Below are positions 30,237 through 41,502 of a stretch of DNA of 44,610 nucleotides, in pieces (position 1 is the stretch's first letter; every line of letters begins with the position of its first letter). The DNA comes from Phoronis australis. Lineage: Eukaryota; Phoronida; Phoronidae. The position numbers and the translations under genes were made by a program. The stretch covers positions 25,113 through 69,722 of the forward strand of contig NMRA01001004.1 of NCBI GenBank assembly GCA_002633005.1. Direction: 5' to 3'. The notes under the pieces were generated by a model. It saw nothing but the letters and a program-made list of their open reading frames with translations. It did not search any database and was not told the DNA's origin.

Positions 30237-33076
30237 GAATCGAAGGTGAGCAGACTCAGTCGTCAATCAAAAGTTACTGCAACGGCATTACTCAAGAACA
30301 AGTATTTGCTTAATATTTTGTGTAAAACATACTAATGACTTTGACTAGGGGTGAGTCTAGTTAACTCGTACAGTGGGAGTCCGAGGAAAAAATGGTCTGC
30401 ACAGAGAGTCTAGATATGGTATCAGAGGTGAAAACTGTCTGTAAAACGTTTTAACGGGTGTAACTCAATCTTGCATAAGGGTACTTTGCCATGGAACTCA
30501 TTCCCGATGGCAATGAGACAATGTACTACCTTTAAATGAAATTGCCACACTTTCTGATGAATTTTTCCTGTGAACTGCTCTTGTGAGAACTGCTACAAAT
30601 GTCTACACACCCCGTAACATGTACATGTACTTTTGCATTAAAATTTATGTTAAAGTTCTGTATATTTTCTGTACTGTAGTTTGCATTTGTAGATTTCAAA
30701 AATTGTCAGATAATAGCACTTGAGCTAATGTTACATTTTTAAACCTCAACGACTTTTTAGTAAAGATTATTTCTACTGTAATGAGCTGCAGGTCAGATTT
30801 GTGACCTGATTGCAAATACGAGACTTTGGTCATCTTGTATCGTAACACGCGACCTGGAATTTCCCACGTAAGCGAGCCCATATCGTGCGAATCCGGCCCT
30901 TATTTGGTTGTTACCAAATCAAGATGAACGCTAACAGAGAACGGTCCTCTTCAATGAGTTGTAAACATGTCGCGGTACAATTCCGAAACGATCTTCGAAG
31001 AGTTTTGTTGACTAGTGTTTTCGGCTACTTTTGCGAGTTTTTGGATACGCCGAAGAAAATTTCGGACCACGGCATAGATATGTGACAAAACGTCACGGCG
31101 ACGTTTCATTCTTTAACAATCAACTTACTAACTCTTTAATGGAAAAGCATTTATTTTTCATGTAAGATGCCCTGATTATTCTACTACAACATCCCTGACA
31201 ATATCGCACTGCGGCACACAGGTCGGTCCCACTGTTTACGCGCAATGTCCCGGCATACGATCGCGACTTGGAAATGCGTCTTCGTTTTTTATGGTAAGAC
31301 AGCAGACAAATTCTTAAGCTCTTCTTTCTGGAACTGAGCACGCGCGTAAGTATGAGTCGCCCGTCACTCACATATGTTGCTGCCAATGTAACATGCACTC
31401 CTGCGATTCAAGTTTGGGAACTTACGCGTGTACCACTACAAAGCCGCACATCAAAAGAAAACAGCGACAGTCCTAACGAAAATAGTATAACGGCACGACT
31501 CTGCACGTTTAAGCTGCTGGTGCTCCCCAGAACCGCCGTGTTCTATTCTGATGTTTCCGTGACTCGATATTCTCTAGGCCCGATGTTCCATGCCCGTATC
31601 CAGATCCCCCACGTCAACGTCGTAGATTTTTCAGACTCAAATCTAAGGGGAACTGTTGCGACTGAAGCTGGCTAATGTAGAAACAAAATTATTACGGGCG
31701 GAATTTGCCGCAAGAAATCGTAATAACATCCAATTTCTTATTACCGCACTGAAACATTCACAGAAAGTATGCATCTACCGCGGTGAGCGCCTACTGCTCG
31801 ACTAAGCGTTCCCTTTAAGTTTTGCGAAATTTCAATTAAGCTCCAGGGCCCAAAACATTCTTTTTCAGTAAATTCTGATCCATCCTGAGTATCTTCATGC
31901 TTGTGCGTACAGTTATCAAAAATATCTATAGTCTAAAGAACCGCCAGCGACACTGGTGAAACCTGTTTGACTGACAATAAGCGAAAAATAAAATATGACT
32001 TATATTTTTTATTATGTTCAAGATGATACACAAACATCCAGTAACGCATTGCCAACCTTTTAATTCCGAAACCAAGAGGCAGCAGATTCACCCAGTGAGG
32101 CACAATGTTCCTTCGGTTGCCACTCATCCTCAATGACCCAGCAATAATACATTTCGAGAGAACTAGAACTAGTAAGTCGGGCAAATTTCATCAAAATAGG
32201 GAGAATTTGACACCTTTCCGTGACGTATGGAAATTCTTTAAAATCCTAGAGCTTCCCACCTAAATCGAATTGAGAGGTGTTGCCAAAACCACTGTCACAT
32301 TTCTCAGGCCTGATTTTTTCAAATACGTGTTTTATCTAGTGTACTACACTCGGAAACTCCGAGCGGCAGACAGGCATCCATTCCTGAACTAGCGGAGGTA
32401 TACGCCGGAGGTACAAGGCGGCGTGATTCTTAAAGTTTGTGAGCATTTGGAGCCAATAATTTGACAAAGCGTTCAAGTATTATATTTTGAAGTAAATCCA
32501 TAACACTGGAAAATAATTTGTTACACTAATTTGTTACTTGTAATATAATTCATATTGCCCTGACCTATTAACTTGGAGGCCGTCCTTGTATTGGAATCAT
32601 TGTTATCTATCTTTATTTCTATTACTTCAACACTTGACTTTCATCTCCTATAGTTCGTACGGCCAGTTTTGTCTCTGGTACTTGGGACACGAAGCTTTCA
32701 TGGGAAAATAGTTCTGGTACATTAGTGTACGAACTGTTAGAGAAAACACCATACTAATTAACTCAGTGCAATTGTTCTTCAAAACGCTATTTGTATTTTT
32801 AATGGCCAACTTTTGCACGTGGTTCGGTTTTCATTGTGAAAAAGCCGAATAGGCGAAAACAAAATGTTATGGGTGTTTTTTGAGATTTCATCTTGAAATG
32901 CTAATTTCTTTTTCTATTAGTTCTGCCTGAAACATGGTCACAGTTAATGAGAGATTTGATATAAAGCTCAAACTCATATTCTGCAGGTTTTCTACTTTCA
33001 GAAAATGTATGCATTTACCCAGTTAAATTCTACATTTCTGTTCATATTTGGATAAATTCTCCCACTTGTGGAAAAG
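30237..33076. other. Unassigned region
   Basis: No supported gene. 30840-31700 is richer in CpG than its surroundings and has overlapping frames on both strands (30885-31085 plus, 31120-31398 minus, 31352-31675 plus) without recognisable domains. It could hold a promoter or first exon of the MXRA7-like gene, but I cannot show it. Confidence 0.35.
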
Positions 33077-33324
33077 GGGCCTGTTCCAAGAAACTGACTT
33101 AAGTTCATTTTTGACTTAAGTCTAAGATTTGTCTTAACTTCCAAACTTTGAAACTTCCACATTTGGAAAGTTAGTCACAATTAAGACAAAATTTAGGCCA
33201 TATACTTAAGTCAAACTTAGGATCTCATTCTTTAATTGGTTTTGAGACAAATCTAACTTTTATTTCAAAATTTACTAAAATTTAAGATTTGTCTTAGCTA
33301 AGTCAGTTTTGTTGGAACGGACCC
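33077..33324. mobile_element. MITE with AAG target duplication
   Basis: Inverted ends GGGCCTGTTCCA-AAACTGACTTA (left) and TAAGTCAGTTTTG-TGGAACGGACCC (right), 248 bp, with AAG on both sides as a 3-bp duplication. Such termini and 3-bp duplications fit PIF/Harbinger-type MITEs, although their usual target is TWA. The diverged copy at 26497 supports mobility. Confidence 0.68.
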
Positions 33325-34694
33325 AAGGTCTTTCACAACTTCAGCTCCCCAGCATAACAAGTCACTGAAAATAGTCCATTCTGGTTGAGAGTGCAAACCT
33401 CACTAAAATTACTGACTTATTGTTAACTGGTAGGGTATATTGTAAACACACTCATAACAGCTTGGGGGAAGTCTTTTGTGTTGTGACTATTCATATTTTG
33501 AATAGAATATCTAAGTATTGATAAACAAGATAATTACCCCCAAAGCAATTCTCTTAGCACATGCCCATATGTTGACTGTGTTCATAGCATTCCATTCCCT
33601 AATAGCCTGCAACCACTATACATTTCCTTTGAAGCCTGGGAGATAATTGGCCTGCTTGTTATCATACAGGACAAAGACAGAGCTGGGCAGTTAACAAAAG
33701 AGCCAGATGCTATCCCATGTTCAGCACCCCTCATGTCTGGAAAAGTTACTGAACGACTGAGAACGCTGTAATGTGACTGTGGCCGCCTGGACTTCGACTT
33801 CAGAGTTCAGTCTTTGCACACCTAACTACTTTGGAAACAAGTCGTATATAATGGTCCCTAGTTTTGAGAATGAGGAAATCAATATGCTGTAATAACTTCA
33901 GAGCAGGTTCACTAGTTATACCTCATGAATTCAGACTGTTAGTGTTAGCCAGATGGATCACATCAGTGACAGCAAAGGCCTAAACTTGACCTGGCGAATA
34001 CACATGTTGTTGGTCAATTTATACTACGGAAAAATGGGAAACAAACAAAAGGACAAGGACATGGTCAAATTAAATTGATTAATGTAACAAATGAATAACA
34101 TGCATATTATTCAGTGGAATAGACAGTGGCCACTGTCTCTAGCTGGCCCCAGTAGAGACGGTGAAGCTCCTCATGGAGTTTCATACATTGAAAGATTTTC
34201 AGTGAATTATACCTCATACTGATTAAAAAATCAAAGTTACGTTGTTATCAGTACCTTTTGTGAATAGAGGGACACCTAAGGTGCCCATTGATGTCTTTAT
34301 TTCTTCCAGCTCAAACAAATACTCCTGTAATCAAACTTTTCCTTCCATCAGTCCTTCGTTCAGTTGCTCAAATCGTTAACTGGCCAGTTTTACACTGCGC
34401 GCCCTCCTATTTTTAAAGCATCCGCCAGTGTGAGGCATAATTTGCCTTAAATCTTCAGCCGATGAAACTTGTTATCCATGTCCAGGACCATTATATCTGA
34501 GCAGAGTACTATTTTGTAACTCTGTAACTATAGAATTTCTGCATGCTATGGTAGATTTCATCATTTTTCATCACCTCAATGTATAGTTTACATGGTTTTA
34601 TAATGCCAAATACTCCAAATCATGAGGAAAACAGAAAAATATGCATTTATTGTCAAGCACCTGAGTCCCTTTATTTGAGTAACATTTTGCCAAT
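33325..34694. other. Unassigned region upstream of the plus-strand gene
   Basis: No coding exon supported. A pyrimidine-rich TTTATTTCTTCCAG at about 34297-34310 resembles an acceptor, but no exon follows convincingly. Confidence 0.4.
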
Positions 34695-34888
34695 ATGTCC
34701 CTCAAAATTACCAAAATCTGCGTGGCCCTGCAGCCCCGACGCCTAGTCTCCTGCAGACCGAGGTTGGTTGGGGTCTGCTACAGAGCACTTTTCCATCCGC
34801 ATTCTTGGAATATCATTGGCTGTTCCGATTTCAAGAAACAAGGCATTCTATTGGTCAGTTGTATAATAGGTCAAACTAGTTCACCAAC
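34695..34888 (+). promoter_or_regulatory. Candidate promoter with two CCAAT boxes
   Basis: The stretch before the ATG at 34889 has two inverted CCAAT boxes, ATTGG at 34815-34819 and 34850-34854, 35 bp apart. It has no clear TATA box. Paired CCAAT boxes within 100 bp of the 5' end are typical of NF-Y promoters of widely expressed genes. Transcription start is not defined. Confidence 0.45.
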
Positions 34889-34981
34889 ATGGCGACTTCC
34901 AGTAAAAGAATGTCGATGGATTTACAGCCGTTTAAATCTCTGTTTTCATCAAACGCCCGCATTTCAAAGCTAATGAGTCAA
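34889..34981 (+). CDS. First coding exon of an unrecognised host gene
   Basis: The ATG lies in a strong context (CACCAACATGG). It opens 31 codons reading MATSSKRMSMDLQPFKSL and ending KLMSQ. A donor GTAACG follows at 34982 in phase 0. The next exon (35687-35786) begins in the same phase, so the two join without disruption. The N-terminus is Ser- and Lys-rich and shows no signal peptide or membrane segment, suggesting a cytosolic or nuclear protein. I do not recognise the family. The CCAAT-containing sequence upstream supports a genuine 5' end. Confidence 0.55.
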
Positions 34982-35686
34982 GTAACGTATACGAAACATT
35001 TTATAATTATCTTGTATACTATGCTGGATTCTGAAGTGATGTGACTTTTTAAGAAATAATTTGTGGAAGAAATTAGGCCACCCACAACAACACTCAACAG
35101 TCATTTTAGGCATACTATAACTCCAAATAGTGGGAAAGGAGTAGCTGAGTATGTCGCGGCCTTTAGAGATTGTCTCGATCTTTTCAGAGCACACCCTCTC
35201 ATATGTTAAGATGTTCATGTACGTTATATAAGCTCCCGTGAATACGTGAATACCGTGAAGGTTGAACCAGTGGGTCAGATAAGGATATATGCTGAAATTC
35301 TGCTATCATTCATTGTCATTGCATAGTAGACTGGCACACTTATCACTACTAACTGAAGTTAGGAGCATAAAAATGCAGCCAATGGTCCTAAACACACAAA
35401 CATTAAGTAGTCTTGCAATAGTTTTATAATGACTGACATTATCGCTTTTGGCGGTGACATTCAGCAATGATTGCCATCCTAGAGTCTTAAGGAGTGTTCA
35501 ATTATTTCAGAAGGTGTTTGTTGCTGTGAAATTAGGATTATACCCACTCTTTAGTATAATCAGCAAGATAAAACCTCGCCCTTTTCTGAGTTGACACAGT
35601 CATTAAAACTGACCCATTTTGGTTAGAGCCTCAATGGAATAGTCAACTTTTCTGATAACATAATTATGCAAAGTTATTATTTACAG
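34982..35686 (+). other. Intron 1 of the unrecognised gene
   Basis: GT at 34982 to AG at 35686 (TTATTATTTACAG). AT-rich, with no repeat recognised. Confidence 0.5.
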
Positions 35687-35786
35687 GGAATTGAATTTCA
35701 GCAAACACAAGAAGCTTCAGTTGTATATGAAACATTCAGTGGTTTTCGTGCAAAAATGGATCATTTTATACAATTCGAACCTAAAA
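35687..35786 (+). CDS. Second coding exon of the unrecognised host gene
   Basis: Follows a good acceptor (TTATTTACAG). It is open for 33 codons plus one base, reading GIEFQQTQEASVVYETFSGF and continuing to EPK, and ends at a donor GTAAAT (35787). It leaves phase 1. The composition (Gln, Glu, Lys, aromatic residues) suggests an amphipathic helical protein. A third exon must lie downstream. I tested acceptor-like sites near 36720, 36883 and 38750 and none continued convincingly. Confidence 0.55.
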
Positions 35787-38250
35787 GTAAATATTTTTGT
35801 GTGGAATTTATTTTGAAATTCACCCTTTCATGGTGAATTTTGCAATGCCTGAGTCACTGGTCAGAGGGGCACATTTGGTCATATGCAATCTATGCAAGTG
35901 TCCTCTCTCTCCTGGACCGCGACTTAACGACTGTTTCATTTTTTTCTTTCCACGTTCACATGATGTCAAGTGTTGCAGTTTGCAACAATCATCTATGAAT
36001 TTCAGTCCAATTTGCAAAACCAGAACCATTCTAAAACATTCAGAAACTACTATGGTTCGCTGTAATCAAAGCATCCTGGAGTTAGACTTAGTAACAAGCG
36101 AACTTTTAAAACCTGGTTCGTTGAAATGACTAGTTGCAAAAACATCTCACATTTCAAGATTGGGAGGTCAGGGTACTTCAAAGATTTTAAGTTAGGTCAC
36201 TTAACCCAAATCGATGGTTTCTTGTGTGTTAGGTGGGTTGGATTGTTATCCAGGCAATAGTCACTCACTGGGAATCTGCATTTTGAGAACAAGTTTTAAC
36301 ACCTGCTATTCAGTGAAAAACTGGTTGTTGCTATGCAGTAGAAAACACTGGTTCTCATAGTGGGGGTCCCCTGTATGTGACTATTACCATTATGCTTTGC
36401 TCAGTGTTTTGAGCAACATGCTAGTGTTTCATTCTTGTGGTTATGATCTACATAACACAGCAGTGATTTTAGTCAACATTTTGGTCTTTTCGAAAAGTTT
36501 TTCAAAATTACAAATTTGACTCTTATTGAGGGGGCCTCCTCGTGGCAAGAGTTGGGCAGTGTGAAATGCTTGAGAACATTTGCACTGGCAAACACCCTCA
36601 CATTGACTCAAAATTAAAAACCGTGACATCATTAATGTGTTCCTAGAAAAATTACTCTCATAAGCTACAAAACACACAACATGCTAAGAAATTTGTGTAA
36701 CATTGGGAACTTTATTTTTCAGATGTATTGATTAGAAATATGGTCTAGTTTAAGGATACACTGAAGTACTAAGTCTGGGCATTAAAATTGCAGACCCATC
36801 CCCTGATAGAAACTCATTTCAGTTTTATGCTTTCCTAGCTCCTCTGTCAGGCTGTCTCCTGTTCATGCAGTGCCTCCAGGTTGCCTCTCATTACAGTCAC
36901 AATCATTGGTCGCCAACAATTTCAAGTTTGGCAACCTCTGTTGAATAATTCTGAATACACCAGTGGTGCTGGGGAATAGGTTATTAAGACCGGACTTCCA
37001 CTCACTGCCTTGTGAAAGCATAAACCATTATGAAAGTAACATCTGGGCCCAGGGTTTCAACTTTTTATTCAAGATTTTTTGTTATTTTCTATTCTACTTT
37101 TGTCTGAACTGGAGACAAGTTTCTTTTATTCTATATTTGAGTGCTTATTGATGGCAATTGATGATCCCAGCATAAGAGCTAAAAGTTCCAGTCTGAGTTC
37201 GAGGTTTTACTAGAAATCTTAAGTTTTTAGTCAAATTTTAGTTCGAATCTAGTGGTCATTAAGTACTATCTTGATCTCGCAAGAAAGTGGACTGGAAGTG
37301 ACAAAAACAATTTTGAGTTCGATTTGGATTGAAAGCTTCACTCTAGAGGTGTATTCCGAAACATGATCACATAATCCCTTTTCGGGGTTTAGATCAATAC
37401 ATACAAGACTGGGCTAGAATCTGCTTAGCCCAAAAAGCATTTAAACACATGGTGGAGAATAAGAAAACATCTGTAAATAAACTGTATTGAAAAAATGAAC
37501 CCTTTCTAAGTTACTTATACACAAAGTGTACCATTTTTCAAGCTGCTATTAATCCAACCTCTTTTTAGAACCATCATGTAACAATATAAGATTGGTCTCA
37601 TACTAACAATGTTGTTTTTGGTCGAAATAGTAGCTAGTAAATCTAATCACAATTGCACGCATGAAGATTGGCATATCCAGCAGTTGGATTTGGATACTAG
37701 TGTCCGGTGTCAATCTTCACGTGTGTGCTCGTGACTAGACTCTTGATCTTGTACTGTTCCTTACTGAGATTACATGTGGCATATTGGCTACCGTTGAACT
37801 GATAGTTTGTTATTGCTTAAGACCTGGTGCAATAACAACGGCTTTGAGCAATAACAAAGTTTGAGTTCTTCCGAGTCCACTAAGGAACAAGTTGAGACAG
37901 GGATATAAACAGGGCTTGGAATTTTCCTCTTTCAAGAGGATTTCCTATTTTTTGTTTTTATTTCCTCTTCTTTGATTTCAAGCTTCTTTTTTATCATTAT
38001 TTTGACTTGATTCATGCAAAAACATTTATTTCCGCTAAATTTTACAATACAAAAAATATTTCTATCTCGCAGGCCAGCTTGACTAGTGTAGGTGTTGAGT
38101 TTCAGTGTACTTCTGGTCCCTCGGCGACCTAGTCTTGTGATTTTTTTACCAAAGTGTGCTTTGTAAAACTTTATCTCGGCCAGTATTGTTTGGTCCCGCG
38201 ACAGATAGACTATTTTTATAGGGATAATAAGCACTGGTGTACTCTTGGTC
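35787..38250. other. Unassigned region, probably intronic
   Basis: Lies downstream of exon 2 of the plus-strand gene. AT-rich, with only small frames. No convincing third exon. Confidence 0.4.
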
Positions 38251-38359
38251 TAGTGACGGACCCCCCTTCCCGACCTCCCCCGCTTGGCGCTATGCGCCTA
38301 GGATTTGACCTTCGTGGGAATCTTAAACCCCCCTTACTGAAAACGTGGATCCGCCACTG
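38251..38359. mobile_element. Short inverted-repeat element (GGCGGATCC type)
   Basis: The left end TAGTGACGGACCCCCC pairs with the right end GTGGATCCGCCACTG. About 109 bp, with C-rich runs inside. The end resembles that of 14559-14702. CTAG flanks both sides, but the target duplication is not certain. Confidence 0.5.
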
Positions 38360-38369
38360 CTAGAGGTAC

Positions 38370-38702
38370 AGTGGCGCCTCCTAATAATAGTTTTGTTTTG
38401 TTTTGCACCATAGCTGTATCTCCAAAACAACTGCAAGATCTTTCATTTAGTAAGTGGATTTACATGAAGAGACGACTTTCAGGTGGATCAAACGGTCGCT
38501 GTGCCCACAAGTGGCAATTTCATTTTTTCTGTTTTCCTTTGTTTCTCTGAATTTCCTAGACAAATTGCCTGTTTTTGGATGAATTGTACATTTTTGCGCC
38601 ATCTTGTGGCCATTTTTATGGTACAAATAAATAACCCTAAAAGCACACCATTTGCGATGCATTCGTGGGCACATTTCAACGCTTCGCGTTGCTCTTGTTT
38701 AT
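38370..38702 (+). repeat. Repeat B, copy 4
   Basis: Matches 3660-3905 in order, including GTGCCCACAAGTGGCAATTTC, TTTTTGCGCCATCTTGTGGCC and the 3' end CGCTTCGCGTTGCTCTTGT. The shared 3' end in two distant copies defines the end of the family. Confidence 0.8.
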
Positions 38703-39092
38703 TTTATTAGTGCATCTGCATTAAATAAATGTACGTTTTCGTTTATTTTTTGGCAGCTTTCCCAGATTTCCGTAAAACTTCCAGGCTTAGATTTGGAAAT
38801 TCTGGGTGCTAGAAAAGGCAAAAAAATTGATGCTGTGACACCTGTTGTGATTCGAATACATATTATTGAAAGTATTTTTGTCTGCATTAAACTCGCCATT
38901 CTAACACAATGTGCCAGTTTATAACAATAACGCCAGATTATGTGAGACTTAACTGTGACGTCACCGGATGTGGGGCAAAAGCTTGTCGTTTGGCCCACTG
39001 ATGTAGATGTCTATGGTTTGGCCATTTGCCCGATAAAGTAGCAGAGTGTATTCTGTTGTTTACTTCGAGTTTTTAATCTTTTAATGTGAAAA
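38703..39092. other. Unassigned spacer with a CRE-like site
   Basis: Contains an acceptor-like TTTATTTTTTGGCAG (about 38755) followed by an open stretch reading LPGLDLEILGA, which could be an exon but has no support. TGACGTCACCGGA lies near 38956 and is found again inverted near 40030. Confidence 0.35.
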
Positions 39093-39173
39093 ATGCCAAC
39101 CAAGCATTGCTGTTATGGCAAATGCAATTCAGATTCGCACTACAATTATACGTTCCATCGCATTCTGTACTAA
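39093..39173 (+). pseudogene. Truncated THAP domain start
   Basis: The ATG at 39093 opens 26 codons beginning MPTKHCCYGKCNSDSHY, which closely fits the start of a THAP domain subtype (Cys-Cys, Gly-x-Cys-Asn-Ser). After that the conserved Phe-Pro and Trp are missing and a stop follows at 39171. It is either a broken copy or a first exon with an unrecognised junction. No matching downstream THAP half is seen. Confidence 0.5.
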
Positions 39174-40229
39174 TTTTGTCCCGTGTATTTTAAACGGGCG
39201 GTAGGCAAAATCTGCTTACTGATTAAGTATTCACCTCGTCAAAAATACATTCTACACCTAAAATTATCACCAATTAAGGCACTTACTTTCTTCAGTGATA
39301 CTTTCTGCTTCTAAACATATCTTCGATGAAGCATAGCTACGGGAATGCAGGTGACTCTGGAGAAGAATTCCAACTCCACTTTTTAGTTAGGGCTTACTGT
39401 TAACTTTGACCGTTCGCGCGCGATAACCACAAAGTATTTCAGGAGAGTATGAGGCAAAGGCTAGTGCGAGACTGAGCGAAGTGCGCGACCTGACGCGTGA
39501 CACTTGCACAATAGCATTGGAAAATATCAAGTAAAATTTGTATGATTTACGTCCCTTGGACTTTTTGTTCGTTAACAGGCGTGATTTCACGTAACTTCCT
39601 CAAAATGGCGTCCGGTGAGAGAAAATCGAGAGAACCGCGAGGTTTTCATGGATATGTTCAAGTTATTTGAGGACTAAATTGTATCCAGAGTCAGGGTATG
39701 TACTAATTGTAACTGCATGTGCACATATGCATATTCCAATTGATTTTATTTACTGTATTTTGAAATGAGTAACTTTATGGGCATATAATATCGCCCCTAC
39801 AGGCATTCAGGCCTAGACCAGGTCATTCAGTGCGTTCACAGCTTCGCACAACATAACAAGTTCACATTTTCTTCGTCCATTCACAGTTATTCCACGATCC
39901 ATCTACCATCCCTTAAATCGTGTTAACGTTTTAAGCATAAAGTTGACCATCAGAACTCCAGTAAGATTTCGCATGTTTAGCAGACTCTGGGCAAAACAAG
40001 AACAATATGGCAGGTTTTGCTCTCTTTCCGGTGACGTCACATTGACTAATTGGAAACTCGCAAGAGAGCTATTGCCACACTGGAAGGTAATTCCTTGTTT
40101 TGCAAGCGTTTGGCACCATCACTTGTTGATGTCGGAGCCTCAAGGAGAGCATACAATACTTGATAATTTCCTTCAAGTATATCACTAATTGGTACAGTAC
40201 TACAAAACCTCACCACTAGTGTCTTCATC
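39174..40229. other. Unassigned region downstream of THAP fragment
   Basis: No supported gene. It may be part of a degenerate THAP element. CG-rich near 39410-39490, and an inverted CRE-like site (CCGGTGACGTCACAT) near 40030. Confidence 0.35.
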
Positions 40230-40395
40230 ATCAGCATGTAGTGAACACATCCACTACCACAAGAAACTATAGGAACACCACATTTATCCACCTGCACTCT
40301 TATCAGGCTTCTATTGTGAGTCAGCATGCGTGAATAATTGGCTGATAAGCTACCTGTGGAACTACTTTTGGCTGAATGGATGACCAGGCCATAAA
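40230..40395 (-). pseudogene. Repeated coding-like fragment (copy 2 of 2)
   Basis: Inverted match to 3906-4074. The minus frame (within 40046-40327) reads MLTHNRSLIRVQVD and then GVPIVSCGSG, and stays open for about 93 codons, longer than copy 1. Family unknown. Confidence 0.4.
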
Positions 40396-40473
40396 ATGAT
40401 AATTAGCCAAGACCAGTTAACTAATGCAACAAAGAATAATGTCCCAGCATCACCTTGGTGGAAAGCTGTATAC

Positions 40474-41000
40474 TGTATTGGCTCTAATAAACGCTTAGAA
40501 AAATTCATTTCACAGGGAGTGGACGCTTATTGTAGCCTAAGGCAGTTGAAATCCGGTTTCGGAAACGGGTAAAATCAGAAGCTAGGATTCATCAAATTTA
40601 CGCTCTGTGATGTATTTATAGCATGCGAGTCTTTCTACAAAATTGTGGTGCATTGCTATCAAACTCCGTTGTTAAATTACGATCATTTTTCAAAAAATTG
40701 TGCTGAAATCCTAGGGTGAAAACTTGCCGACTGATATGTCGCTGAATCGCGATCGTCAATAGGAAAACTTGAATTCTTGAACAAAAATATAGTTTCGTCT
40801 CAACAAACTACCTGAAATCTTCCTTATGTTTTACAATTTTTAAAGTTCATGTGGAGTCCAGATTAATAGCGATTAAGTCCAAATCTGCGCTACATGGTAC
40901 CCCACAACATGAGAAAAATCTCTGGATGAACAAACAAGTTGTTGTCACGTGACGTTTGTTTTGAAGTTCGTCTGCATATGAGAGTGAGTGCATGTGCGGG
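40474..41000 (+). repeat. Repeat C, copy 3
   Basis: Direct copy of the core at 41548. It includes the outer phrase TACTGTATTGGCTCTAATAA, a degraded form of the 41503 element end. The right end is not recognisable. Confidence 0.7.
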
Positions 41001-41502
41001 TCATCAACAACAGACTTTTTTGTTACAAAAGGCGGAGGATTTTGCAAGAAAATGGCGTTTACTACATTGTTTTTCACTTAAACGGCTGCAATGCGCAAGG
41101 TGAGAGCCGTTTAACTCACAGATTTTGTGTGCACAGGCCGACGGTCGTTAGCTCTACCATATAGTAAAACATTTCAGTCCAAGGGTCGATCTACATGTTG
41201 GGGACGAGGTGACGAGGTGAACTACACGGGCTGTGTGAAATTTCTGGGTCTACCGGAGACACTGACGCAGTGGTCAACCAGCTCGCTGCATCAACACTAC
41301 AGTCAAAATCCAAATTCGTGTCCCTGTCAATAATAACGGCATGCTAAAGTTTCTTAATGTTCATTCTTCAGGAACATAACATCACATGTTTTGTACTCAC
41401 ACGTGCACGCCGCAGATCACATCTTGGAAATTTCCGATTCGACGGATGACAATGAATGAGCACAATGAAATTGCCGTTTTACAGCTTGTAAGATTCATAA
41501 TA

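Noticed and set aside
35797-36129. 110-codon frame just after exon 2
   Set aside because: It starts past the donor site and lacks an acceptor in the right phase; more likely intronic.
36883-36945. Candidate exon 3 of the unrecognised gene (acceptor near 36882)
   Set aside because: In phase it reads only about 23 codons to a stop with an unremarkable composition; insufficient support.
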